Source of the DNA: Alphaproteobacteria bacterium 32-64-14
GTDB lineage: Bacteria; Pseudomonadota; Alphaproteobacteria; Caulobacterales; Hyphomonadaceae
Direction of reading: 5' to 3'
DNA: 64,000 nucleotides
Assembly (NCBI GenBank): GCA_002280725.1
Contig: NCEM01000020.1
Span: 39,714 to 103,713 of the forward strand
Part shown: positions 52,066 through 63,377 of the stretch, piece by piece
How the letters are laid out: every line of letters begins with the position of its first letter
Position numbering within the stretch: position 1 is the stretch's first letter
Made by a program: the position numbers and the translations under genes
Notes under the pieces: model-generated
Database searches by the model: none
Told to the model about the DNA's origin: nothing
The model's input: only the letters and a program-made list of their open reading frames with translations

Positions 52066-53177
52066 ATGGCCGTCATCAAGGTTGCAAATCCCGTCGTTGA
52101 AATGGACGGCGACGAGATGACCCGCATCATCTGGGCTCTCATCAAGGAGCGCCTGATCCTCCCCTATCTCGACATCGACCTGAAGTATTTCGACCTAGGC
52201 ATCGAGCATCGCGACGCCACCAACGACCAGGTGACGATCGACGCTGCCGAAGCCACCAAGAAATACGGCGTCGCCGTGAAATGCGCGACCATCACGCCTG
52301 ACGAACAGCGCGTGGAAGAGTTCAAGCTGAAGAAGATGTGGAAGTCGCCCAACGGCACGATCCGCAACATCCTTGACGGCGTCGTGTTCCGCGAGCCAAT
52401 CGTGATGAAGAACGTGCCGCGCCTCGTTCCGGGCTGGACGCAGCCGGTCGTGGTTGGCCGCCACGCCTTCGGCGACCAGTACAAGGCGACCGACTTCAAG
52501 GTGCCCGGCCCCGGCAAGCTGAAGATGGTCTACACGCCGGCAGGCGGCGGTGATCCGGTTGAATACGAAGTGTTCGACTTCCCGGGCGCAGGCATCGCCA
52601 TGGGGATGTACAACCTCGACAAGTCGATCCGCGATTTCGCGCGCGCCTCGTTCAACTTTGGCTACCAGCGCAAATGGCCGGTGTACCTGTCGACCAAGAA
52701 CACGATCCTCAAGGCCTATGACGGACGTTTCAAGGACATCTTCCAGGAAGTGTTCGACACGGAGTTCAAGGACAAGTTCGCCGAGTTCAACGGCATCTAC
52801 GAACACCGCCTGATCGACGACATGGTTGCGGCCTGCCTGAAATGGTCGGGCGGCTATGTCTGGGCGTGCAAGAACTATGACGGCGACGTGCAGTCCGCCA
52901 CTACCGCGCTCACCAGCAGGGCAAGGCGACCTCGACCAATTCGGTCGCCTCGATCTTCGCCTGGACTCGTGGCCTCGCCCACCGCGCCAAGCTGGATGGC
53001 AATGCCGAGCTCGCAAAGTTCTCGACCACGCTCGAGCGCACCGTCATCGACACGGTCGAAGCCGGCTTCATGACGAAAGACCTCTCGCTCCTCATCGGCC
53101 CGGATCAGCCCTGGCTGACGACCGAAGGCTTCATCGAGAAAGTCGCCTCCAACTTCCAGGAAGCGATGGCGAAGTAG
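52066..53177 (+). pseudogene. icd: NADP-dependent isocitrate dehydrogenase, disrupted by an internal deletion
   Basis: The first 277 codons (52066-52896) are a normal isocitrate dehydrogenase, from [25 protein letters not shown] to [12 protein letters not shown]. The next codons should encode about 36 residues containing the cofactor-binding HGTVTR loop, but they are absent. The sequence instead rejoins in another frame at 52899 ([26 protein letters not shown]) and continues for 92 codons to a normal end (FQEAMAK) at 53177. Total length then fits the family less about 106-109 bases. As written the enzyme would lack its cofactor site and reading frame. Promoter, ribosome binding site and terminator look intact, so a recent lesion or an assembly gap is likely. 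Confidence 0.9.
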
Positions 53178-53200
53178 GCTTCGCTAGAGCCAAGAATACG

Positions 53201-53234
53201 AAGGCCCGCGAAGCGATCCGCGGGCCTTTTGTTT
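53201..53234 (+). terminator. Terminator of icd
   Basis: AAGGCCCGCG (53201-53210) pairs with CGCGGGCCTT (53219-53228), followed by TTGTTTG. Confidence 0.88.
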
Positions 53235-53325
53235 GCACGAATGACGTGAGGGCAGCTGCCGGCCCGCATCGCAAATTATCGATCCTCCCGATTGACTACC
53301 GCAGCCTTCGCGTCAGTCTAAGTGC

Positions 53326-54186
53326 ATGACATTCGGACATCGTCGAATCCGGGTGGCGTGCGCGAAGTGTGGCTACGACAAGGAGCGCACGCTTAAGGCT
53401 GGGGACGACAGGACACTTGCACAGCTCAGCGCTTCACTGCGCTGCGGTGGATGTCGTACGTGGGGGAAGAGTGGCGCGGTAAGGGTTGCACTCGCCTCGC
53501 ACTCCAGGAGAGAGCGTGGCCAGCAAGCAGCAGAAGAAACTCCGGCGACGCGGCTCGACTCGAGCGACCGCAACTCAGACTCCGGCACCGTACACAAAGC
53601 TCGCGAAGCAGGTGGGCGTCCAGTCCGCGTGCACGGCGTTTGCCTCACCTGCGGCCATAACGAGGACTTCAAACCAAGGTGGCGGCGCGGCGATACACTT
53701 GAATCTCTGGCGCGAGATATCACGTGTCCCCAGTGTGGCGCTGAGGGCGCTGCAAGTAACATCTACCTGCGCGTAGCGACACCCAAAACTAAACCTCCGC
53801 CAACGAGCAGAATTCCGTTGGACATTGGCGCGAGCATTCTCGCGACGCTTGCATGGCCATACGACATACTTCGAATTCTCGTCGTGACGCCGCTTGCGGC
53901 TTTGCCTGGCGCTTCGCGTCGCGTGATTGAGCGAATCTGGGAGCCGCTGCTGTTTGGCGGGTCTGTCGTGACCGGGATTGCAGCGTCTGTTGGAGTCGCC
54001 TTCATAGCGGCTCTCTTGCTTGGCGCGGCATTCGCTGTTCCAGCACGATTGGTCATTGGCGCCATCGAGTACGAGTACTCGGACAACCTGCACAACTCGC
54101 CAAAGGGTGGCTATCTCGAACGCCTGGACAGCCAGTATGTGGCCGCAAACTCGCCACGCGACGCCGGCGACGATTCCGCTCGCTAG
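53326..54186 (+). CDS. Membrane protein with two zinc-ribbon-like domains
   Basis: 286 residues. Two similar cysteine-pair units, CAKCGYDKERTLKAGDDRTLAQLSASLRCGGC and CLTCGHNEDFKPRWRRGDTLESLARDITCPQCG, lie about 100 residues apart; each looks like a short treble-clef or rubredoxin-like knuckle. The C-terminal half has two or three hydrophobic segments. No named family recognised. The unit duplication suggests nucleic acid, protein or redox binding, which is inference. Its stop overlaps the alaS stop by two bases. Lower GC and unusual codon use compared with its neighbours suggest transfer. Confidence 0.65.
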   Translation: MTFGHRRIRVACAKCGYDKERTLKAGDDRTLAQLSASLRCGGCRTWGKSGAVRVALASHSRRERGQQAAEETPATRLDSSDRNSDSGTVHKAREAGGRPVRVHGVCLTCGHNEDFKPRWRRGDTLESLARDITCPQCGAEGAASNIYLRVATPKTKPPPTSRIPLDIGASILATLAWPYDILRILVVTPLAALPGASRRVIERIWEPLLFGGSVVTGIAASVGVAFIAALLLGAAFAVPARLVIGAIEYEYSDNLHNSPKGGYLERLDSQYVAANSPRDAGDDSAR

Positions 54187-56781
54187 CCCGCGAGCGCAGC
54201 CTTCACCGCGCCAATGGCATCATCAGCCTTCGCGCCATCGGGCCCGCCGCCTTGCGCCATGTCGGGGCGGCCGCCGCCCTTGGCGCCGCCGACGGCTTGC
54301 ACTGCCTTGGTGACGAGATCGCCGGCGGGGAAGCGCTTGGTGAGATCGTCGGTGACGCCGACGACGACTGTGGCCCGGCCCTCGGTGACGGCGACGAACA
54401 CGACAACGCCAGAGCCGACAGATTTCTTGGCCTCATCTGCGAGCCCCTTGAGATCCTTCGCCGGCACATCGACGATCTTGCCGATGAACTTGATGCCGTT
54501 GACTTCTTCGGGGCCTGACGCCGATCCGCCGCCGCCCATGGCGAGCTTCTTGCGAGCATCGGCGAGTTCAGCTTCAAGCTTCTTGCGCTCGGCGGCCAGC
54601 GCGGACACGCGGCCCGGCGCATCCGCGATGGGCGACTTGAACTGAGCTGCGATCTCGCGCGCGATGTTGGCCTGGCCTTTCAGATAGGCCAGCGCCGCCT
54701 CGCCCGTGACACCTTCGATGCGGCGGACGCCTTGCGCGACGCCGCCTTCGGACGTGATCACGAACACGGCGATATCGCCGGTGCGCGCAACGTGCGTGCC
54801 GCCGCAGAGTTCGACGGAGTAAGGCGCGCTGGCTTCGGAGACGGAATTGCCGAGGCGCAGCACGCGCACTTCATCTCCGTATTTTTCACCGAAGAGGGCC
54901 ATCGCGCCCGCCTCGATCGCCTTGTCGGGTGCCATCACCTTGATCTGCGCTTCGGCGTTCTGGCGCACGACGGCGTTGACCTCGGCCTCGACCGTTTCGA
55001 TCTCCTCGCGCGTCATCGGCGCGGTGTGCGAGAAGTCGAAACGGAAATAGTCGGCCTCGACCAGCGAGCCCTTTTGCGTGACGTGCTTGCCCAGCTTGTT
55101 GCGGAGCGCCGCGTGCAGCAGGTGGGTCGCCGAATGGTTGGCGCGGATCTTGGCGCGGCGGACGCGGTCGATCTTGAGTTCGGCGACATCGCCGACCTTT
55201 GCCGCGCCCGTGACCATCTCGCCGACATGCGCGAACACGTCGCTGGCGCGCTTCTGCACATCGTTGACGCGGAAGCGTGCGCCGCCGGGGAAGAAGATTT
55301 CGCCTCTGTCGCCAGCCTGACCGCCGCTTTCGGCATAGAAGGGCGACTGGTCAAACACGAGTTCGGCCTTGTCGCCTGTCTTCAGCGCTTTGACTTGTGC
55401 GCCGCCGACGAGTGCGGTTTTCAGCGTGCCCGACGTTTCCTCAGCTTCGTAGCCCTGGAAGTTGGTGGCGCCGGACGCATCGCGCACCGAATGCCACACG
55501 GCGTCGGAGCCGTCGCCAGCGGTGAACTTGGAGTTTTCCTGGCTGCGCGTGCGCTGTTCTTCCATCGCTGCGTTGTAGCCGGGTTCGTCGACTGTCATCT
55601 CGCGACCACGGAGAACATCCTGCGTGAGATCGAGCGGGAAGCCGAACGTGTCGTAAAGCTTGAACGCGACATCGCCGGTCAGCACGCCGCCTTTGCCGAG
55701 CGTGGCCGTCGCTTCATCGAGGAGCGCAAGGCCGCGGCCGAGTGTGCGCTGGAATGACTGCTCCTCCTGCTGGAACGCACTTTCGATTGCGGGCTGGGCG
55801 CGGAGGAGATCGGGATAGGCATCGCCCATCTCACGCCCGAGCGCGCCGACGAGCTGGTACATGTTCGGCTCGCGCGTGCCGAGGATGTGCGCATGGCGCA
55901 TGGCGCGGCGCATGATGCGGCGGAGCACATAACCCCTGCCCTCGTTCGCGGGCGAGACGCCATCGGCAATGAGGAAGCAGGCCGAGCGCAGGTGGTCCGC
56001 GATGACGCGGAAGGAGGCGGTCTGATCGCCTTGCGCCTTCACCTTGTAGAGGTCTTCGCTCGCGGTGATGAGATTGACGAACAGGTCGGTCTCGAACACC
56101 GAGTCCACGCCCTGCATGATCGCCGAGATGCGCTCGAGGCCCATGCCGGTGTCGATCGACGGCTTGGGCAGGGAGACGCGCGGGCGGCCATCGTTGAACT
56201 GCTCGTACTGCATGAAGACGAGGTTCCAGGCACGGACCGCACGGGCCCGTGTCGCCCATCATCCAGAAATTGTCGTTGGTCGGGATGCGGATGATCCGCG
56301 AATCCGGCAGACCGGCGATCTTCTTCCAGAGGCCATGCGCCTCGTCGTCGTCGTGGTAGACGGTGACGAGCAGCTTGTCTTTCGGCAGGTCGAAGTCGCG
56401 TGTGACCAGCGTCCACGCATGCCCGATCGCCTGCTCCTTGAAATAATCGCCGAACGAGAAGTTGCCGAGCATCTCGAAGAAGGTGAGGTGGCGCGCGGTG
56501 TAGCCGACATTGTCGAGATCGTTGTGCTTACCGCCAGCGCGCACGCACTTCTGCGAAGTTGCCGCGCGCGGCGCGAAGGGCTTCTCGACGCCGGTGAAGA
56601 TGTTCTTGAACTGCACCATGCCGGCATTGGTGAACAGCAGGGTGTTGTCGCCCTGCGGCACCAGGGAGGACGACGGCTTCACGGCGTGGCCGGCCTTGGC
56701 GAAATAGTCGAGGAAGGCCGTGCGGATAGCGTTCACGCTCGACGGTTTGCCGGTGGTCGAAGGCGAGCGGTTGGACGGCAT
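54183..56781 (-). pseudogene. alaS: Alanyl-tRNA synthetase, disrupted by an internal deletion
   Basis: The gene starts at ATG 56781 (AAGGAG 7 bases upstream) and reads as AlaS for 184 codons ([23 protein letters not shown] to [10 protein letters not shown]). Here about 29 expected residues are missing; the sequence resumes one base later in another frame at 56228 ([17 protein letters not shown]) and runs intact for 681 codons through the HSATH editing motif, CGGTHVARTG and the DHHA1 region to 54183. The combined 865 residues fit the family after adding the lost segment (about 86 bases). AlaS is essential, so a true break would be lethal unless another copy exists; an assembly deletion is the main suspicion. 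Confidence 0.9.
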
Positions 56782-57000
56782 CAGGCGGCTCCTTGGGTGA
56801 AGGGAGGCCGGGCGCAGCCTGCAGGCGGCGATCCAGCTCCCGTCACCGGTTACTTGGGGTCCCAACGCCAGTCATCCCAGCCCGGCAAGGACCAGCAGGC
56901 GGTATAAGGCGCGCGACGCAGGCTAGCAACGCTGCGGAAGCAACACGAGAAGACGAACTGCTCCCCAAAGCCGGTCTCCCCGGGCACCTCACCAAGCCTG

Positions 57001-57036
57001 AAAAGATCAGGGCGCCGGTCCATGAGGACCGGCGCC
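57001..57036 (-). terminator. Terminator of recA
   Basis: GGCGCCGGTCC (57011-57021) pairs with GGACCGGCGCC (57026-57036), loop ATGA. Read leftward it is followed by TGATCTTTT. It lies about 100 bases past the recA stop. Confidence 0.85.
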
Positions 57037-57136
57037 GATTCAGACCCTGAGCAGGGGCGCGTGGAAGTTTTTCCGGAAGACAGACCGCCCAGAAGACGGA
57101 CGTCCGGTGGCCGCAAGGCCCGGATCGCTCTGGGCC

Positions 57137-58261
<1,125 letters not shown>

Positions 58262-58332
58262 GTTCGTCTCCATCATCTGCCATGCTGGGGAGGGGCGGGC
58301 AAATCCGACCGATTCCAGCTCTCATTCACCCC

Positions 58333-58360
58333 GATGTACTACAAATGTTCTCGTGAACAA
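58333..58360 (-). promoter_or_regulatory. Candidate recA promoter with overlapping dyad
   Basis: Read leftward, TTGTTC and TACATC are spaced by 16 bases, a plausible promoter. The upstream half overlaps GTTC-TCGT-GAAC (58347-58358). Alphaproteobacterial SOS boxes are usually direct GTTC repeats with 7 bases between; this palindrome is a variant or a different site. Confidence 0.45.
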
Positions 58361-58449
58361 AGCATGAAAATGACCCCGCCTGCAGATTGCTTGATGTTGT
58401 GGGGCGGCGAGGGCTTCACCCACCAGCGCTAGGGCAGCCCGACTGGCTG

Positions 58450-59403
58450 TCAGCCCCACGGACCGGGCTTGCGGCCGGACGGCTGTTCCCAAGGACCTGT
58501 CGGGCGGGGGCGCGTGGACTTGATGATCTCGGGCTGCGGCGCTGCAGGGCGGCCGCCGAAACGGCGCGCCAGGGCATCCACGCGGTTCTGCGTCGCCGGG
58601 TGGGTCGAGAACAGGTTGTCGGCGCCGCGGCCCAGCAGCGGGTTGATGATGAACATGTGCGCCGTCGCCGGGTTGCGCTCGGCCTGGAAGTTGACGCGGC
58701 CGCCACGGGCATAGGCGTCGATTTTCTGTAACGCGGAGGCAAGCGACGCCGGATCGCCGGAGATTTCCGCCCCACCCTCGTCTGCCGCGTATTCGCGATG
58801 ACGGCTGATCGCCATCTGCACGAGGCCAGCTGCAATTGGTGCGAGGATCATGATGGCGATCACGCCGATGAAGCCGCCGGGACGCTCGCGATCATTGCCG
58901 CCAAAGAAGAACGCGAAGTTGGCGAGCGCGGAGATTGCGCCCGCGATCGTGGCCGTGACGGTCATGGTCAGGGTGTCGCGATTCCTCACATGCGCAAGCT
59001 CGTGGCCCATCACCGCGCGAATCTCGCGCCGGTCGAGCATGGAGAGCAGGCCGGTGGTCGCGGCGACGGCGGCATGCGCGGGATCGCGCCCGGTAGCAAA
59101 AGCGTTGGGCTGCTCGCTTTCGATGATGGTGATCTTCGGCATCGGCATGCCGGCGCGTTGCGCCATCTCGCGCACATCGGCGGCGTAGGCGCGCACGCGC
59201 GCGTCGGGATGGTCCGCCGGCACTTCCTGCGCGCGGTACATCGAGAGGACGATCTTGTCGGCGTTCCAGTAGCTGATCAGGTTGCCGACCAGCGCAATGG
59301 CGAGCGCGATCATCATGCCCGCCGGACCGCCGATCAGGTAGCCGACTCCCACGAACAGCGCCGTAAGCGCCGCCAGCAGGATGAAGGTGCGAAGGTGGTT
59401 CAT
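58450..59403 (-). CDS. htpX: Zinc metalloprotease HtpX
   Basis: 317 residues, full length. Two N-terminal membrane helices ([21 protein letters not shown] and [20 protein letters not shown]) lead to a cytosolic M48 domain with [14 protein letters not shown] (zinc HExxH) and a later [13 protein letters not shown] (third ligand Glu). HtpX degrades misfolded membrane proteins. ATG 59403 is chosen because the helices begin directly after it. The C-terminal ~25 residues are Arg/Pro-rich. Confidence 0.95.
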   Translation of the reverse strand: MNHLRTFILLAALTALFVGVGYLIGGPAGMMIALAIALVGNLISYWNADKIVLSMYRAQEVPADHPDARVRAYAADVREMAQRAGMPMPKITIIESEQPNAFATGRDPAHAAVAATTGLLSMLDRREIRAVMGHELAHVRNRDTLTMTVTATIAGAISALANFAFFFGGNDRERPGGFIGVIAIMILAPIAAGLVQMAISRHREYAADEGGAEISGDPASLASALQKIDAYARGGRVNFQAERNPATAHMFIINPLLGRGADNLFSTHPATQNRVDALARRFGGRPAAPQPEIIKSTRPRPTGPWEQPSGRKPGPWG

Positions 59404-59618
59404 GCGGCTAGATGTGGGCGTTCGAGCGCCACAAGCAAGCGGCGTGCGGGCTCCCGCAACGGGCAATCCGATTAACGATTTTCAAGGCGCTTTCACGGTC
59501 ACAGCGCCGGGCGGCCCGGCGGTCAAGAACACGTGGGCGGCAGGGAATTCACCTTGGCCAACCTGGGTTACGTTACAGGCAAGACAGGTCCAGCGACCCG
59601 TCACCGAGCCGGCGCCCA

Positions 59619-59639
59619 GGCCGGGCCGGGCCGGGCCCC
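59619..59639. repeat. Short G/C-rich tandem repeat
   Basis: Three tandem GGCCGG units before GGCCCC in a 262-base gene-free stretch. Possibly a slippage site or part of a terminator. Confidence 0.4.
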
Positions 59640-59665
59640 AGGCAACGCGAACCGGCTCGCGACCG

Positions 59666-60193
59666 CTACTGAACAGTGATGTTGATCTTCTGCGACATGA
59701 TCCCGGCGGGCTTGTGCAGCTCGTGGTTCATGTCGCCGAAGACCAGCTGCAACGTGTGCGGACCGGGTTTGAGGTCGAGTACGACTTCCGTCTGGCCGCC
59801 ACCGAAGTGCATGTGCTGGGCGTCGTTCGGGATGGCGAACTGCTTTTCCTCGTCGCTGAGTTCAGTGTCGATCAGCAGGTGATGGTGGCCGGTGTTCGGC
59901 TTGTCGGTCAGCGCGGGCGCGACGCCGATGCCATAGACGCCGAACACGACGCGCAGCGGCGAGGTGACGGTCTGGCCATCGCGCAGGTTCACGAAATAGA
60001 CGGCAGGGCCTGCCTCGCCATGCAGCTTGATCGCGTCGGCGTCGCGCGCCGCGAGCGCTTCGGCGACGGCCTTGTCGGCTTCGGCTTTGATGACCGCCGG
60101 ATCGGGCGCGGGCGCTTCAGTCGTCGTGCTGCCATTGCAGGCGGAAAGCGCAAGGGCGAGCGCGGGAGCGGCAAGCAGGCTGTGCAGTCGCAT
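59666..60193 (-). CDS. DUF4399-domain lipoprotein
   Basis: 175 residues. Lipobox Cys19 (LSAC). The C-terminal domain has VYFVNLRDGQTVTSPLRVVFGVYGIGVAPA, TGHHHLLID, FGGGQTEVVLDLKPGPHTLQLVFGDMNHELH, which is the DUF4399 pattern, with His residues likely to face a cavity or metal. It should be a periplasmic lipid-anchored protein. Function not established. It sits downstream of a thiolase-like gene on the same strand, 79 bases apart. Confidence 0.85.
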   Translation of the reverse strand: MRLHSLLAAPALALALSACNGSTTTEAPAPDPAVIKAEADKAVAEALAARDADAIKLHGEAGPAVYFVNLRDGQTVTSPLRVVFGVYGIGVAPALTDKPNTGHHHLLIDTELSDEEKQFAIPNDAQHMHFGGGQTEVVLDLKPGPHTLQLVFGDMNHELHKPAGIMSQKINITVQ

Positions 60194-60271
60194 GGTCGAT
60201 CTCCTGAGATTGGTTCTCAGATAGCATGATCGCGCGGACTGGCCAGCGGAAACGCGCGCGTGCTCGACAGA

Positions 60272-61780
60272 TCATCCGTGAGCGGCGCGCCATTGTGGCA
60301 GGCCGGACGCATCCGTTGTGATCTTGCCGCGCAGCCCCACAGGGAAGCGCTGGGGCGACATCAGCAGGGTGAGATCATCCCTGAACTCAGCCGGGACACG
60401 CGCCAGCGTGCGGGCGCCGCTATCCATCCGCGCCAACACGGCGCCGTAGGCTGGCTGGCCGGAGGGATCGAACAGCACTGTGAAAGTCTCGAGCGTGGCG
60501 GCGCCATCGGGCGTCTCGTCGATGGCGACCGGCGGACCGAGCATGGGATCGGCGGCGGCCTGGGCTTTCATGTCGATCAGCGCGTCGGCGGTATTGTCGC
60601 GAAGCTGCGGTTCACGGCCGAGGATCAGCGCGTGGTGCTTGGTCACGAACTCGCCCTGCCCGTAGAGCAGTCCGAGCTTCACGCCTGCCCTCACCTCGCG
60701 CACCATCGCGCAGGCGGCGTGCGCCATGTAGTCGTTGAGCGGGCCGCCAAAAAAGCTCAAGCCGCCGGTCACACTGGTCGGGTGATCGACACCGACACCG
60801 AGCGTGCGCCGCGCCAGCTTGGGCACAACAGGGAAGCAGGAATAGAGCTCTACCACGTCGAAGGCGCCGGCGTGTTGTTTCATCGCGTTGAGCACGGCGG
60901 CCTGCGCGTGGCTCTGTGCGAATTGCGGTCGGGTGAGCCAGTCGCGCGGTTCGTTGGCGACGGCGCCCGCGCCGATGAAGACGAGCTGATCCTCCGCAAT
61001 GCCCGCCGCGCGCGCCTTCGCGAGCGAGGTGATGATGATCGCCGCGCCCTGGTTCACATTGGGGTTGGCGACCATGCGTTTGGGGTAAGGCCACGAGATC
61101 ATGCGGTTGTCGTCTGACGGCGTTGCGACTTCGGCGGGCGTCAGTTCCTTGCGCAGCCAGGCGAACGGATTGCGCGCGGCGGCGGCGCTGTTGGCGGACC
61201 AGAGCTTTGCGGACTCCGCATCCGCCTCACGCGGGGTCTGGCCCCAGGCGTGGGCGCTGGCGATGTCGTAGAGCGGGTAGACGTTGATCGGCCAGGCGAC
61301 GCCCTGCTTCACGGCGAGCGCGTGGACATAGTCGGCGGCGCGCTGGAATTTCGGCGCGTCGGAAGCGTAGGGCGTCCACGGCAGGTCAACGCCGGCGCGC
61401 TTGGCGTGGTTGACCGCGTGCTGGGCTTCGCCGCCGGTGACGAGGCCGACAACGCTCTCACCGTTGGCGATGCGGCGGGCGGCTTCGTGCAGATAGCGGA
61501 TCGGGCTCTCGCCGCCGACGGGGCCGTAGACCGCGCGCTTCGGCCCAACGCCCAGCTTGTCGCACAACAGCGCGGCGGTGTCGGAATAGCGCCAGCTGAC
61601 CAAGCCCACGATGTCGATCGAGTCGACTTCGCTCAGCAGGCCCCTCGCCTCGGCATCCGCCCGGCGTGCGGCCTCCACCATGAGGGACACAGGCTCAAGC
61701 GCTTGCGAGACGTCCTTGGGGCGGTCAGCGATCTCGCCAATGCCGGCGATGACGGGGATGCGGTCGGGTGCGATGCTCAT
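60272..61780 (-). CDS. Thiolase-like acetyl-CoA acetyltransferase family protein
   Basis: 502 residues, longer than classic thiolases (~390). Thiolase-fold elements are IPVIAGIGEIADRP at the start, a pattern of beta-alpha repeats, and FDVVELYSCFPVVPKLARRTLG (Cys present), then TSVTGGLSFFGGPLNDYMAHAACAMVREVRAG, with the C-terminal ~90 residues an OB-like extension. This resembles the acetyl-CoA acetyltransferase-like subfamily with a fused OB domain. It may act in lipid or steroid-side-chain metabolism; not certain. ATG is consistent with family start. Confidence 0.82.
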   Translation of the reverse strand: MSIAPDRIPVIAGIGEIADRPKDVSQALEPVSLMVEAARRADAEARGLLSEVDSIDIVGLVSWRYSDTAALLCDKLGVGPKRAVYGPVGGESPIRYLHEAARRIANGESVVGLVTGGEAQHAVNHAKRAGVDLPWTPYASDAPKFQRAADYVHALAVKQGVAWPINVYPLYDIASAHAWGQTPREADAESAKLWSANSAAAARNPFAWLRKELTPAEVATPSDDNRMISWPYPKRMVANPNVNQGAAIIITSLAKARAAGIAEDQLVFIGAGAVANEPRDWLTRPQFAQSHAQAAVLNAMKQHAGAFDVVELYSCFPVVPKLARRTLGVGVDHPTSVTGGLSFFGGPLNDYMAHAACAMVREVRAGVKLGLLYGQGEFVTKHHALILGREPQLRDNTADALIDMKAQAAADPMLGPPVAIDETPDGAATLETFTVLFDPSGQPAYGAVLARMDSGARTLARVPAEFRDDLTLLMSPQRFPVGLRGKITTDASGLPQWRAAHG

Positions 61781-61829
61781 GCTGCATCAAGAGCGCAACA
61801 CGGCGCGGCGATCAATCGCTTACCGAACG

Positions 61830-62906
61830 TCAGTTGCTTTCCATCTCGGCCAGGCGTTCGGCCTGATCCTCGGCGCTCAGGGCGTCCAGCATTTCCTCGA
61901 TGTCGCCTTCGATGAAGTGTTCGAGGCTGTAGAGGGTCACGTTGATGCGGTGGTCGGTGACGCGACCCTGCGGGAAATTGTAGGTGCGGATGCGCTCGGA
62001 GCGGTCGCCTGAGCCGACCTGCAGCTTGCGGGCGGCGGCGCGGGCGGAGTCCTTGGCGTGGCGCTCGGCCTCGTAGAGGCGGATCTTCAGCTGCTCCATC
62101 GCCTTGCGGCGGTTCTCGTGCTGCGACTTTTCGGACGAGGTCACCACGATGCCGCTGGGCATGTGGGTGATGCGCACGGCCGAGTCTGTCTTGTTGACGT
62201 GCTGGCCGCCCGCGCCCGACGACCTGTAGGTGTCGATGCGGATGTCCTGGTCCTTGACCTCGATGTTCACCTCTTCCGGCACCGGCAGGATGGCGACGGT
62301 GGCGGCAGATGTGTGGATGCGGCCCTGCGCTTCGGTGGCGGGAACGCGCTGCACGCGGTGGACGCCGCTTTCGAACTTCATGCGGCCGAACACGCCGGCG
62401 CCATTCAGCTGCGCGACGATCTCCTTGTAGCCGCCCATCTCGCCCTCGGTGGCGGAGACGAGTTCGACCTGCCAGCCGCGCTTGGAGGCATAGCGCTGGT
62501 ACATGCGCCAGAGATCGCCAGCGAAGAGCGCGGCTTCATCGCCCCCGGTTCCGCCGCGCACCTCGATGATGGCCGAGCCATCGTCGTCGCGATCCTTGGG
62601 CAGCAGCATGAGCTGCATCTCGCGCTCGATATCGGGAAGCTTCGCCTTGATCTCGGCGCGCTCCTCGATCGCCATGTTGACGAAATCGCGGTCGGCGCCG
62701 GCGTCTTCGATCAGCTGCTCGGCCTCGGTCAGCTGGTTGCGCAGCTGCATGACTTCGCGCGCCTTCTCGGCGATGCGCTTGAGTTCCGCGTGATCGCGCG
62801 AGAGCTGGACGATTTCCTTGGCGTCGGTGGCCACGCCCATGCGCGCCTCGACCTGCTCGAAGCGGTCGATCATCTGGCGCAGGCGGGATTCAGGCAGGTT
62901 GGCCAT
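61830..62906 (-). CDS. prfA: Peptide chain release factor 1
   Basis: 358 residues from ATG 62906 (AAAGGA 5 bases upstream). The PCRF domain is complete; [19 protein letters not shown] is the codon-recognition region, and the catalytic GGQ is in [18 protein letters not shown], followed by [16 protein letters not shown]. It ends translation at UAA and UAG. A 24-codon upstream extension of the frame is not part of the gene. Confidence 0.97.
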   Translation of the reverse strand: MANLPESRLRQMIDRFEQVEARMGVATDAKEIVQLSRDHAELKRIAEKAREVMQLRNQLTEAEQLIEDAGADRDFVNMAIEERAEIKAKLPDIEREMQLMLLPKDRDDDGSAIIEVRGGTGGDEAALFAGDLWRMYQRYASKRGWQVELVSATEGEMGGYKEIVAQLNGAGVFGRMKFESGVHRVQRVPATEAQGRIHTSAATVAILPVPEEVNIEVKDQDIRIDTYRSSGAGGQHVNKTDSAVRITHMPSGIVVTSSEKSQHENRRKAMEQLKIRLYEAERHAKDSARAAARKLQVGSGDRSERIRTYNFPQGRVTDHRINVTLYSLEHFIEGDIEEMLDALSAEDQAERLAEMESN

Positions 62907-63107
62907 GCAGGTCCTTTGGGGAAGGCGCCCCATATGGGCCAACCCCGGCGGCAGGTCCAGACCCCCTCGTCTACGCATATATTGCGGGGCTTAACTGCGT
63001 GTGCGCCGGGATGTCGGGACCATGCCTGCATGCGTCAACCCCCTCTTATGCGGGAGCGCCAGCTGTCGCGTGGCCCGGTTAGGCCGGATCATTGTGTGGA
63101 GTTGCCG

Positions 63108-63377
63108 ATGAGACTGATCCTTCCGCTGTTGCTTCTGGTTGCTCCTGTCGGAGCGGCGCATGCGCAGTGTACGCAGGCCGACGCCGTTTCGAAGATGCAG
63201 ACGATCCTTGCGAGCCCGCAGTATCGGCAGGCTGTCTCGCAGACCGGCACGTATGAAGCACCCGACGCCAGCCGCACCGTGACCAAGGCCGGCATCGCAC
63301 CCCCAGAGTTTAGCTCTCTCCATTCCAGGGGCGAAGCACTCCGCGATCCGGCTCTGGACCCTGACAGGGTCCGCTAG
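63108..63377 (+). CDS. Exported hypothetical small protein
   Basis: 89 residues with a Sec signal peptide (PLLLLVAPVGAAHAQ). The mature part is short with one Cys and no clear family. A short hairpin (63356-63372) lies at the end. It overlaps the convergent MAPEG gene by four bases. Its C-terminal half is Arg/Asp-rich and looks less natural, so a truncation or frameshift upstream of the stop is possible. Confidence 0.55.
   Translation: MRLILPLLLLVAPVGAAHAQCTQADAVSKMQTILASPQYRQAVSQTGTYEAPDASRTVTKAGIAPPEFSSLHSRGEALRDPALDPDRVR

Noticed and set aside
52890..52910. Programmed frameshift in icd or alaS
   Set aside because: Sequence expected in both proteins is physically missing, so ribosomal frameshifting cannot restore them; no slippery site is seen.
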